Assembly (NCBI GenBank): GCA_947498845.1
Contig: CANMLX010000001.1
Span: 62,001 to 126,000 of the forward strand
DNA from: an uncultured Flavobacteriaceae bacterium
GTDB taxonomy: Bacteria; Bacteroidota; Bacteroidia; Flavobacteriales; Flavobacteriaceae
Length of the DNA stretch: 64,000 bases
Direction: 5' to 3'
The notes under the pieces are model-generated. The model saw only the letters and a list, made by a program, of their open reading frames with translations. It did no database searches and was not told where the DNA came from. The translations under genes were made by a program, and so were the position numbers. Below, piece by piece: positions 7,766 through 16,600 of this stretch; the first letter of the stretch is position 1; the number at the start of each line of letters is the position of its first letter.

Positions 7766-8509
7766 ATGGAAGAACAAGATTATGTAGTATTTGAAGCGTA
7801 TCTTTCTAATGCATTAAGTGAAGATAATGTTAAGGAATTTGAAGATAGGTTAGCATCTAGTTTAGAATTTAAAACAGCATTTAATACGTATAAAGAACTA
7901 TCATCCTTTTTAGAACATAAATATGAAAAAGAGGAGGAGACAAAAGCATTTCAGGAAAATTTAGAACAAATATCGAAAGGACATTTTGAGTCTAAATATA
8001 CTTTAAAGGAAAAGAAAAAAAATAAAATGTTTGCTTTGTATAAATATGCTATAGCTGCAAGTATAGTTGTATTGATTGGTTTGTTTACATTTAATCAATT
8101 TTCAAACCCTGTTTATAGTAATTATGCGAATTATGAAACTATTAGTTTAACTGTTAGGGGAGGGCAAAGTGACCTTTTGAAAACTGCAGAAAGTGCTTTT
8201 AACTCGGGGGATTATATAAAAGCAGAAGCGACGTTTAAAGACTTATTAAAGTTAGATGTTAACAACTCTGAATTAAAGTTTTATAGAGCAATTACTAATA
8301 TAGAGTTGGGTAATTATAAGTTATCAGATAACATTCTGGAAAATTTACAACATGGAAATTCAGCATTTAAAAACGACGCAATATGGTACTTAGCATTGAG
8401 TAAATTAAAACAAAAAGAATATAATAACTGTTTAGAAATTTTGAAACGTATTCCAAAAGACGCTAGGTTTTATGAGCAAGCTCAAGAGCTTATGAGTAAG
8501 TTAGATTAA
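7766..8509 (+). CDS. Anti-sigma-like membrane protein with extracytoplasmic TPR domain
   Basis: The 247-residue protein has an acidic N-terminal helical part (1-88), one membrane helix (about 92-110, YAIAASIVVLIGLFTF) after a basic KEKKKNK stretch, and a C-terminal TPR region (about 130-245) with AESAFNSGDYIKAEATFKDL and ALSKLKQKEYNNCLEILKRI. The basic flank places the N-terminus in the cytoplasm and the TPRs outside. N-terminal part plus single helix right after an ECF gene is the usual anti-sigma layout, although no HxxxCxxC zinc motif is present. The TPR half resembles the TPR region of the CHAT protein, suggesting it could be the sensor or cleavage substrate; that is inferred. Confidence 0.75.
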   Translation: MEEQDYVVFEAYLSNALSEDNVKEFEDRLASSLEFKTAFNTYKELSSFLEHKYEKEEETKAFQENLEQISKGHFESKYTLKEKKKNKMFALYKYAIAASIVVLIGLFTFNQFSNPVYSNYANYETISLTVRGGQSDLLKTAESAFNSGDYIKAEATFKDLLKLDVNNSELKFYRAITNIELGNYKLSDNILENLQHGNSAFKNDAIWYLALSKLKQKEYNNCLEILKRIPKDARFYEQAQELMSKLD

Positions 8510-8544
8510 ATTGTTTTAAATAATTTAATCTAAAAATAGTTATT

Positions 8545-8580
8545 AGACCTGTTAGGCTTTAAAGTCTAACAGGTCTTTAT
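8545..8580 (+). terminator. Intrinsic terminator of the sigma/anti-sigma operon
   Basis: AGACCTGTTAG and CTAACAGGTCT form a perfect 11-bp stem around a 10-base loop, followed by TTTATTTG. It lies 36 bases after the stop of the TPR gene. Confidence 0.8.
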
Positions 8581-8675
8581 TTGATAGAGAAAAAACTATG
8601 AAATGCATCTTTTCTTTACGGTAAATTCATTTAATAATAGGCATTAGGAATAAAATACTTCATTATTTTTACCAA

Positions 8676-9443
8676 ATGATAATTACCGATACGCACACCC
8701 ACCTTTACAGCGAAGCTTTTGATGACGATAGAAACGAAATGATAAATCGTGCTATAGACCAAGGCGTGTCTCGATTTTTTATTCCAGCGATAGATTCAGG
8801 CTATACAAAGGCAATGTTTCAATTGGAAAAAGATTATCCTAAGCATGTTTTTTTAATGATGGGGTTACATCCAACGCATGTAAAAGAAAATTATAAAGAA
8901 GAGCTAGCGCATGTAGAGGAGATGCTAAATTCTCGTAAGTTTTATGCCGTTGGGGAAATAGGAGTAGATTTATATTGGGATACAACAACTTTAGATATTC
9001 AGAAAAAAGCCTTTAAGCATCAAATAAAATTGGCGAAAAGGCATAAATTACCCATAGTAATTCATTGTAGAGAAGCTTTTGATGCTGTTTTTGAAGTTTT
9101 AGAAGAAGAAAAGGGCGATGATTTATTTGGTATTTTTCACTGTTTTACAGGAACACTTGAGCAAGCACAAAAGGCACTGTCTTATAATATGAAACTTGGT
9201 ATAGGTGGTGTAGTAACTTTTAAAAATGGTAAGATAGATCGGTTTTTAAATCAAATAGATTTAAATCATATTGTTTTAGAAACAGATGCACCATACTTAT
9301 CTCCTGTGCCATATAGAGGTAAACGTAATGAAAGTGGATATATAGTTAATGTACTAGAAAAGCTTTCAAAAGTATACAACATTTCTAAAGAGACTATTGC
9401 AGAAATTACGACTAAAAACTCTCGAGATATTTTTAAAATATAA
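8676..9443 (+). CDS. tatD: TatD-family metal-dependent hydrolase (DNase)
   Basis: The 255-residue protein fits the family length. The metal-binding residues are all present: His7 and His9 in TDTHTHL, Glu94 in GEIGVDLYW, His130 in VIHCREAFD, His155 in FHCFTG, and Asp204 in LETDAPYL. TatD proteins are TIM-barrel 3'-5' exonucleases involved in DNA repair and quality control. It lies just ahead of the asparaginase gene, a common Flavobacteriaceae pairing, and the two are probably co-transcribed. Confidence 0.92.
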   Translation: MIITDTHTHLYSEAFDDDRNEMINRAIDQGVSRFFIPAIDSGYTKAMFQLEKDYPKHVFLMMGLHPTHVKENYKEELAHVEEMLNSRKFYAVGEIGVDLYWDTTTLDIQKKAFKHQIKLAKRHKLPIVIHCREAFDAVFEVLEEEKGDDLFGIFHCFTGTLEQAQKALSYNMKLGIGGVVTFKNGKIDRFLNQIDLNHIVLETDAPYLSPVPYRGKRNESGYIVNVLEKLSKVYNISKETIAEITTKNSRDIFKI

Positions 9444-9447
9444 TAAG

Positions 9448-10479
9448 GTGATTAAAGAGATTTCAAAAATATTGCTCATATATACAGGAGGTACCATAGG
9501 TATGGTTAAAGACGCCGAAATAGGAGCTTTAAAAGCGTTTAACTTTAATAATCTGGTAAAGAAAATACCAGAATTAAAACTGTTAGATTGTGAAGTTGAT
9601 ACTGTATCTTTTGAAACGCCTATAGACTCCAGCAACATGAATCCAGATTGCTGGGTGAAAATAGCAGAAATAATAGAGGTGAATTATCAAAATTATAATG
9701 GTTTTGTGATTTTACATGGTAGTGATACTATGAGCTACACAGCGTCTGCATTAAGTTTTATGTTGGAGAATTTAACAAAACCAATAATTTTTACAGGGGC
9801 TCAATTGCCAATAGGCGATTTACGTACAGATGCTAAAGAAAATTTAATAACTTCTATTCAAATCGCTTCTTTGCAAGATAATAACATGCCAGTAATACGC
9901 GAGGTATGTTTGTATTTTGAGTATAAATTATATCGAGGTAACAGAACAACTAAAGTTAATGCAGAACATTTTCAAGCATTTAAGTCATTTAATTATCCTT
10001 GCTTAGCCGAATCTGGGGTTAATTTAAAGGTGAATAAACGGTATTTATTACCGCCAACAACAGGTAAGCAACTTATAGTAAATAAAACATTAGACAATGC
10101 CATCGCATTAGTTAAACTATTTCCAGGGGTTACAGCATCTTTTTTAAAAAGTGTTTTTTGTTCGCCAAATATAAAAGCAGTAATTATAGAAACTTATGGT
10201 TCTGGTAATTGTACTACGGCGCAATGGTTCGTAGATTTATTAAAGGGTACGATTCAAAAAGGCATTTTTGTAATTAATATAACCCAGTGTGTAGGAGGAG
10301 GCGTAAATATGGGGCATTATGAAACGAGTAGTGCATTAAAAAACATGGGTGTTATCTCAGGAAGTGATATAACCACCGAGGCGGCATTAACAAAATTAAT
10401 GTGCTTATTAGGGAAGAATACTCCTAAAAAATCGATGAAAATAGCATTTGAAACGCCCATTAACGGGGAAATGACTTAA
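9448..10479 (+). CDS. ansA: Type I asparaginase
   Basis: The enzyme hydrolyses L-asparagine to aspartate and ammonia. The two catalytic threonine motifs are visible: LLIYTGGTIGM near the N-terminus and LHGSDTMSYTASAL about 85 residues later. I prefer a GTG start at 9448, four bases after the tatD stop, because type I enzymes begin only a few residues before the YTGGTIG strand. An in-frame ATG at 9397 would add 17 residues and overlap tatD by 47 bases. From 9448 the product has 343 residues, close to the family norm. No signal peptide, so cytoplasmic. Confidence 0.88.
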   Translation: MIKEISKILLIYTGGTIGMVKDAEIGALKAFNFNNLVKKIPELKLLDCEVDTVSFETPIDSSNMNPDCWVKIAEIIEVNYQNYNGFVILHGSDTMSYTASALSFMLENLTKPIIFTGAQLPIGDLRTDAKENLITSIQIASLQDNNMPVIREVCLYFEYKLYRGNRTTKVNAEHFQAFKSFNYPCLAESGVNLKVNKRYLLPPTTGKQLIVNKTLDNAIALVKLFPGVTASFLKSVFCSPNIKAVIIETYGSGNCTTAQWFVDLLKGTIQKGIFVINITQCVGGGVNMGHYETSSALKNMGVISGSDITTEAALTKLMCLLGKNTPKKSMKIAFETPINGEMT

Positions 10480-10553
10480 AATTAACTGTTAAAGTTTTAG
10501 CATTCGGTATTTTTTTTGTTATTTGCCGCCACTAAAATACAATTTTTAGATAA

Positions 10554-10641
10554 AGAGAGGTGGCCGAGTGGTCGAAGGCGCACGCCTGGAAAGTGTGTAT
10601 ACGTCAAAAGCGTATCGAGGGTTCGAATCCCTTCCTCTCTG
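10554..10641 (+). tRNA. tRNA-Ser (anticodon GGA)
   Basis: Acceptor arms AGAGAGG (10554-10560) and CCTCTCT (10634-10640) pair perfectly, with discriminator G at 10641. The D arm begins GGCCGAGTGG, the anticodon stem CACGC/GTGTG encloses CTGGAAA, and a long variable arm (TACG...CGTA) marks a class II serine tRNA. The T arm has GGTTCGAATCC. CCA is not encoded. It reads TCC and TCT codons. Confidence 0.95.
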
Positions 10642-10715
10642 CACAATATTTATTTTTTAATTGTATTTTTTTATATCTTTAACACTTTAACTAATAAAAT
10701 TTAAGATCTAGAACA

Positions 10716-11483
10716 ATGAAAAGATTATTTTCTATCCTAGCCATAGTAGGAATGGTGGCATTTGGAACAGCAAATGCAATGACTAATACAACTGTGAATG
10801 CAGCTACAGCTGTTGTTATCACTCAAGCAGACGACGATGCGACTACTGAAAAATTAGGCTTTCATGAAGAATTAAAAAAGCGATTTATTGAAGGTGGTGC
10901 TGGCTTTATGGGGATTGTACTATTGTGTTTAATTCTTGGTTTAGCTATAGCTATAGAAAGAATTATCTTTTTAAACTTATCGACTACAAATTCTAAAAAA
11001 TTAACTCAAAGTGTAGAGGATGCATTAGAATCTGGAGGTATTGAAGCAGCTAAAGAAGTTTGTAGAAATACCAAAGGGCCTATCGCTTCTATATTCTACC
11101 AAGGTCTAGATAGAACAGACGAAGGTATTGAAGCTGCAGAAAAAGCTGTAGTTGCTTACGGAGGTGTTCAAATGGGACAGTTAGAAAAGAATGTATCTTG
11201 GATTTCATTGTTTATCGCTTTGGCACCAATGCTTGGTTTCATGGGAACAGTAATTGGTATGATTCAAGCCTTTGATAAAATTGAAGCTGCAGGAGATATG
11301 AACCCATCATTAGTGGCAGGAGGTATTAAAGTAGCACTTTTAACGACAGTATTTGGTCTTATTGTTGCAATTATACTTCAAATATTCTACAATTATATTA
11401 TTGCTAAAATTGATAGTATTGTAAATGATATGGAAGATTCTTCTATTTCATTAATGGATTTACTTATCAGACACAAGAAATAA
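10716..11483 (+). CDS. exbB: MotA/TolQ/ExbB proton channel family protein
   Basis: The 255-residue protein starts with a signal-like helix (MKRLFSILAIVGMVAFGTANA), followed by membrane helices at about 62-86, 162-184 and 205-230. The conserved channel region reads SLFIALAPMLGFMGTVIGMI and VAGGIKVALLTTVFGLIVAI, as in ExbB/TolQ. These subunits form an inner-membrane proton channel that with ExbD energises TonB- or Tol-type work at the outer membrane. An unknown membrane protein and two ExbD genes follow on the same strand. The extra N-terminal leader is usual for Bacteroidota homologues. Confidence 0.92.
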   Translation: MKRLFSILAIVGMVAFGTANAMTNTTVNAATAVVITQADDDATTEKLGFHEELKKRFIEGGAGFMGIVLLCLILGLAIAIERIIFLNLSTTNSKKLTQSVEDALESGGIEAAKEVCRNTKGPIASIFYQGLDRTDEGIEAAEKAVVAYGGVQMGQLEKNVSWISLFIALAPMLGFMGTVIGMIQAFDKIEAAGDMNPSLVAGGIKVALLTTVFGLIVAIILQIFYNYIIAKIDSIVNDMEDSSISLMDLLIRHKK

Positions 11484-11499
11484 TATAAAAATATAAAAT

Positions 11500-11934
11500 A
11501 TGAATACTAAAATATTAAGTATAATACTAGCCATTGTTGGGGTTGTTTCTATAGGACTCCTAATGGGTATTATAAATACAGGAGATGATCCTATTAAAGC
11601 TGGAGAAGGTGCAAGTATAGTAAATGGCTTGATGTACGTTGGTTATATCGTGTTGGGGATCGTTCTTGCAGCCGTTGTGATTTTTACATTAGTTAATATT
11701 ATAGCAAATCCTGCAAATCTTAAAAGAACTTTAATAAACTTAGGTGTCTTTGTTTTATTAGTAATAATATGTTTTGCTATGGCAAAAGGTGTTGAAACAC
11801 CTTTAAAAGATGGAGAGACACTGTCAGCTTCAGAGTCAAAATGGGTAGGTGCAGGATTGTATTTGTTCTATTTCCTTATTGTTATAGCTGGAGGTACAAT
11901 GTTGTTCTCTGGAATTAAAAAAATGATCAAATAA
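11500..11934 (+). CDS. Small membrane protein of the exbB-exbD cluster
   Basis: The 144-residue protein has four predicted membrane helices, at about residues 5-24, 44-70, 83-98 and 122-140. I recognise no enzyme motif. It sits between exbB (16 bases upstream) and the first exbD (one base downstream), a conserved position in Flavobacteriaceae, so it is probably an accessory part of the proton-channel complex. Function unproven. Confidence 0.75.
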   Translation: MNTKILSIILAIVGVVSIGLLMGIINTGDDPIKAGEGASIVNGLMYVGYIVLGIVLAAVVIFTLVNIIANPANLKRTLINLGVFVLLVIICFAMAKGVETPLKDGETLSASESKWVGAGLYLFYFLIVIAGGTMLFSGIKKMIK

Positions 11935-11935
11935 T

Positions 11936-12544
11936 ATGGCAAAAAGAGCAGCACCAGAAGTTAATGCAGGCTCGATGGCCGACATTGCCTTCTTACTATT
12001 AATATTTTTCTTAGTTACTACAACTATAGAGAAAGACTCGGGGATTCCTCGTAAATTACCTCCAATCGAGGATGTTACAGAACCACCTATAATAAAACAG
12101 AAAAATATATTTACTGTTTTAGTAAATAAAAACAATGATTTATTGGTGGAGGATGAGCCTATGGAGGTGAAAGATTTAAGAGCCGCAGCAGTAGATTTCT
12201 TAGATAATAATGGAGACCGTTCTTGTAGTTTCTGTAAAGGAAAAAAAGACGAAAAATCATCAGATAATCCAGATAAAGCTGTGATTTCTCTAAAAAATGC
12301 TCGTGAAACTAATTATGAGACGTATATAACAATTCAAAATGAATTAGTTGCAGCTTATAATCAATTGAGAAATAGAAGAGCACTAGAAATAGGAGCTTCA
12401 AAAGGATTTCCTAATATGAATTTTGTGCAGATGCAAGCTAACAAAAAAGATGTTAGATTTAACGGAAACAAAGAAAAGTTGAAAGCCGTTATAGAGCAAA
12501 TAAAAAAGGAGATTCCTCAAAAGCTTTCCGAAATAGTTGAATAA
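11936..12544 (+). CDS. exbD: ExbD-family biopolymer transport protein with cysteine-containing insert
   Basis: The 202-residue protein has one N-terminal membrane helix with the protonatable Asp16 (SMADIAFLLLIFFLVTTT), then a periplasmic domain. It is longer than typical ExbD because of an insert with CSFCKGKKDEK (Cys97 and Cys100, a CxxC pair) at about 95-115. Both Cys would face the periplasm and could form a disulfide. It follows the small membrane protein directly and precedes a second exbD, as expected for a heteromeric ExbD pair. Confidence 0.9.
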   Translation: MAKRAAPEVNAGSMADIAFLLLIFFLVTTTIEKDSGIPRKLPPIEDVTEPPIIKQKNIFTVLVNKNNDLLVEDEPMEVKDLRAAAVDFLDNNGDRSCSFCKGKKDEKSSDNPDKAVISLKNARETNYETYITIQNELVAAYNQLRNRRALEIGASKGFPNMNFVQMQANKKDVRFNGNKEKLKAVIEQIKKEIPQKLSEIVE

Positions 12545-12573
12545 TAATTTAGAATTAAAGAACACAAGAGAAT

Positions 12574-13056
12574 ATGTCTAAATTCAAAAAGAAAAAAGAT
12601 GGAGGGTTAGCGCCTATTAACACTGCATCTTTACCAGATATTGTTTTTATGTTATTGTTCTTTTTTATGGTTGCCACTGTAATGAGGGAAAATACATTAA
12701 AAGTAGCAAATAGTTTGCCTGCAGCTAATCAAATAGAAAAGCTAGACAAAAAAAGCCCTGTTAGCTACATTTATGTAGGAAAGCCTAGTGATAACTATGC
12801 GCCAAGATATGGTAAAGAAGCTAGAATACAATTAAATGATAACTATGCAGACTTAAAAGATATCGCTTCTTTTATTAGTGCAGAAAGGGCAGCGTTAAGA
12901 GAAGAATTAGTAAACTCATTAACAGTTGCATTAAAAGTTGATAGAAAGACTAATATGGGTGTTGTAGGAGATGTAAAGCATGAATTAAGAAAAGTTAATG
13001 CTTTAAAGATTAATTATATAACAGCAGCGTCCGAAGATACAAATAAGGCAGAATAG
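12574..13056 (+). CDS. exbD: ExbD-family biopolymer transport protein (second copy)
   Basis: The 160-residue protein has a basic N-terminus (MSKFKKKKDGG), one membrane helix with the key Asp22 (SLPDIVFMLLFFFMVATVM) and a periplasmic domain of about 115 residues without the cysteine insert of its neighbour. It ends the exbB cluster; a strong terminator follows 25 bases later. Confidence 0.9.
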   Translation: MSKFKKKKDGGLAPINTASLPDIVFMLLFFFMVATVMRENTLKVANSLPAANQIEKLDKKSPVSYIYVGKPSDNYAPRYGKEARIQLNDNYADLKDIASFISAERAALREELVNSLTVALKVDRKTNMGVVGDVKHELRKVNALKINYITAASEDTNKAE

Positions 13057-13081
13057 TAAATTTTACTATGTAACATATTTT

Positions 13082-13113
13082 AAAAAAGTCGAGAAAAATT
13101 CTCGACTTTTTTA
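13082..13113 (+). terminator. Intrinsic terminator of the exbB-exbD cluster
   Basis: The stem AAAAGTCGAG/CTCGACTTTT with a 7-base loop is followed by a T run. The flanking A and T runs make it work in both directions, but only plus-strand genes end here. Confidence 0.85.
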
Positions 13114-13188
13114 TTTTCTAAAAATACAAAATGTAAATACTAAATATAATTTAGTAACTTTAGAAGTTGAATAATTTTCTACTCATAA

Positions 13189-13629
13189 ATGATATTACAT
13201 ACATCTAATAATCTTACTTTCTTTAAGCCCGATAATAAAGTAAGTTTCGAAACCCCTTTTCTAGATAGTGGTATTTCTGCTGGCTTTCCTTCTCCCGCAG
13301 AGGATTTCAAAGAGCAACGTATATCTTTAGATAGCGAGCTGGTTAAAAATAAAGAAGCTACTTTTTTTGCACGTGTTAGTGGACAATCTATGATAGGAGC
13401 AGGCTTAGATGATAACGATTTATTAGTGATAGATAGAAGTCTGGAGCCTACCAATAATAAAATAGCGGTTTGTTTTTTAGATGGGGAGTTTACAGTAAAA
13501 CGGTTAAAAGTTAACAAAGAAGGCGTTTGGCTAAAACCAGAAAACCCCAATTACCCTATAATAAAAATAACAGAGGACAATAACTTTGTGATTTGGGGTA
13601 TAGTAACTAATGTCATTAAGAAAGTATAA
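13189..13629 (+). CDS. umuD: UmuD-like S24-family peptidase (LexA-type serine peptidase)
   Basis: The 146-residue protein matches UmuD: an Ala31-Gly32 cleavage site in ISAGFPSP, nucleophile Ser67 in VSGQSMIGAG, and the general-base Lys104 in EFTVKRL. UmuD cleaves itself when RecA is activated and then partners UmuC to form translesion polymerase V. No umuC follows; the next gene, 25 bases on, is an unrelated FG-GAP lipoprotein. It may pair with a umuC elsewhere, or act as a stand-alone regulator. No DNA-binding domain is present, so it is not LexA. Confidence 0.85.
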   Translation: MILHTSNNLTFFKPDNKVSFETPFLDSGISAGFPSPAEDFKEQRISLDSELVKNKEATFFARVSGQSMIGAGLDDNDLLVIDRSLEPTNNKIAVCFLDGEFTVKRLKVNKEGVWLKPENPNYPIIKITEDNNFVIWGIVTNVIKKV

Positions 13630-13654
13630 TCTTATTTGAAGATGCTATAACTCA

Positions 13655-16600
13655 ATGGGGTATAAAAATTATTTTTTAATTCTCGTAATATTATTTTTTT
13701 TTAGTTGTAAAAAAAATGAAAAAGCCTATGACGATGGAAGGGATGTTATGTTTACAGCTATCCCATCAACACATTCAAACATACGTTTTAATAATACGGT
13801 TAAGGAAGATGTTAAGCTAAACTTTTTAAACTACACCTACGTTTATAATGGAGGTGGTGTTGCTGTGGGTGACATAAACAATGATGGTTTGGAAGATATT
13901 TACTTTACTTCTAACCAAAATAGCAATACATTATATTTAAATAAAGGCAATTTTGTTTTTGAAGATATTACAGAATTAGCAGGTGTAAAAGATGATAAAG
14001 GCTGGTCTACAGGCGTTACTATGGTAGATATAAATAATGATGGCTGGTTGGATATTTATGTTTGTAAATCTGGAAGTTTAGATGCTAATGTTTTACGAAA
14101 AAATAAACTTTTTATAAACCAAAAAAATAATACATTTAAAGAAGAAGCAAAACGATACGGGGTAACAGGAGATTACGCCTTTTCTACCCAATCGTATTTT
14201 TTCGATTATGATAAAGATGGAGACCTAGATCTGTATTTAGTAAACCATCGTCCCGATTTTAATGCCAAAATTGCAATTGATTTAAAATTAAAGATCCCAT
14301 TAAGCTTAAAACACTCAGATATCTTATTAAGAAATGATAATGGGCGATATTTTAATATTACCAGAAAAGCAGGTTTAGCAAATAATGCATGGGGATTAAG
14401 TGCATCGATAGGAGATTTTAATAATGATGGTTGGCCAGATATTTATGTAGCTAACGATTTTTATGAGCCAGACTTTCTATATATAAACAATCAAAATGGT
14501 ACGTTTACAGAAGCTTGTGAAGATTATTTTAAGCATATTCCAACAAATAGTATGGGGAGCGATTTTGCCGATATAAATAATGATCTTTTACCAGATTTAT
14601 TGGTTTTAGATATGGTAGCAGAAGACAGGAAGCGAGGTAAAGAGAATATGGCAACAATGAGCACCCAAAACTTTAATGCCATGGTTAATAATGGGTATCA
14701 TTACCAATACATGTCTAATATGTTGCAATTAAATAATGGAGAAGGCGCGTACAGTGAAATAGGTCAGCTTTCAGGAATTGCAAAAACAGACTGGAGTTGG
14801 GCGCCATTAATTGCAGATTTTAATAATGATGGGTATAATGATATTTTTATAACCAACGGCATAGAAAAAGATCTTACCAATCAAGATTTTAAGCAAAAAA
14901 TAGCAAAAGATATTATTGATAATAAAAAATTTACTTTAGATGAAGCCATTAGTTTAATACCTTCAACCAAATTAAACAATTATATGTTTTTGAATACTAG
15001 TAATTATACATTCAAAAATGTATCTAATAGTTTTGGTTTTGATACTAAAATTAATTCTAATGGGGCTGCATATGCCGATTTTGATAATGATGGTGATTTG
15101 GATTTAGTTTTAAATAATCAATCAGAAATAGCTACACTATACAGAAATAACACTAAAGCGCATAGCTATATAAAATTATCGCTCAAAGGACCAGAAAACA
15201 ATGTAAATGCCATTGGAGCAAAAGCTATAGTTTATACAAGAAATACGAAGCAATTAAAAGAAGTATATCCAGGTAGAGGGTATCAATCATCGGTAAGTTA
15301 TCATTTAAATTTTGGTTTGGGAAAAGAAACTACAATAGATAGTATTCGTGTGATTTGGGATGGTGAAAAATCAAAATTGCTAACAGATGTTAAGGTAAAT
15401 CAACATTTAAAATTAGCATACGCCAAAGCAGATAAAAACAAAGTAATAGAAGAAAAATCTAAAGCACAATTTAAGGCGATAGATCCTAAAGGTTTAGGCT
15501 TAGGGTATGAACATAAAAGTGTGGATTTTAATGATTATAATTTGCAATTACTTTTACCTCAAAAACAATCAACTATAGACGGCGCTTTAGCAGTTGCAGA
15601 TGTTAATAATGATGGGCTTGACGATATTTTTATTGGAAATACCAAAGGATATTCAGCAGCGTTATACATTCAAAATAGCGATGGAAAATTTACACTAACA
15701 AACACTAACGTATTTGAAAAAGATAAAACCTTTAACGACAATAATGCCGTATTTTTTGATGTTGATGGTGATAACGATTTAGATTTATATGTGGCTTCAG
15801 GAAATTATAGTGACAAAAAAAATAGTGCTTTACTTCAAGATCGGTTATATATTAATAATGGCAAAGGCGTTTTTAAAAGAGGAATTCTACCTAAAATGCT
15901 TACAGTTACAAAAGCGTTAGCTGTAGAAGATTATGATGGCGATGGAGACCTAGATCTATTTATTGGAGGTCGGGTAATACCTGGGAAATATCCAAATACA
16001 CCTCCCTCATATCTATTGGAAAATAAAAATGGAACCTTAGTAGATGTTACTAAAACTAAGGCTAATGGTATTGAAAATATAGGAATGGTAAATGATGCCC
16101 TTTTTTCCGATTATGATAACGATGGTGATAAGGATTTATTCATAGTTGGTGAATGGATGCCATTAACAATTTTTAATAACGAAAAAGGTGTTTTTTCAAA
16201 ACAGATTACAACAGGGGCGACAGGATGGTATCAAAGCATAAAGAAACTAGATTTTGATGGCGATGGTGATGACGATTATCTTTTAGGGAATTATGGTAAT
16301 AATAATAAGTTTAAGCCTACAAAAGATAAACCATTACATGTCTATGCTGGTTATTTTGATGATAACACAAGTTATGATATCGCTTTAAGTAAAGAAGATA
16401 ATGGAGATTTGTTTCCAGTAAGAGGTAAAGAATGTTCTTCGGAACAAACCCCTTTCTTAAACGATAAATTTAAAAGCTATAAAGCCTTTGCATCATCCAA
16501 TATATACACTGTTTATGGGAAAGAAACAATAGATAAGGCATTGCATTTAAAAGCAGAAAGTTTCACATCGTATGTTGTTGAAAATAAAGGATCGGGAGAA

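Noticed and set aside
8600..8645. Similarity of about 40 bases to 25620-25660 (TTTAC-GTA-ATTCATTTAA)
   Set aside because: The match is short, AT-rich and imperfect. It may be a repeat fragment, but I cannot define its ends.
10516..10704. Open frame of 62 codons on the plus strand
   Set aside because: It runs through tRNA-Ser(GGA), whose arms are perfect; the frame is a by-product.
14155..14165. GGGGTAACAGG inside the FG-GAP gene, similar to the GGGTAACA box
   Set aside because: It is within coding sequence and on the plus strand, with no gene start nearby.
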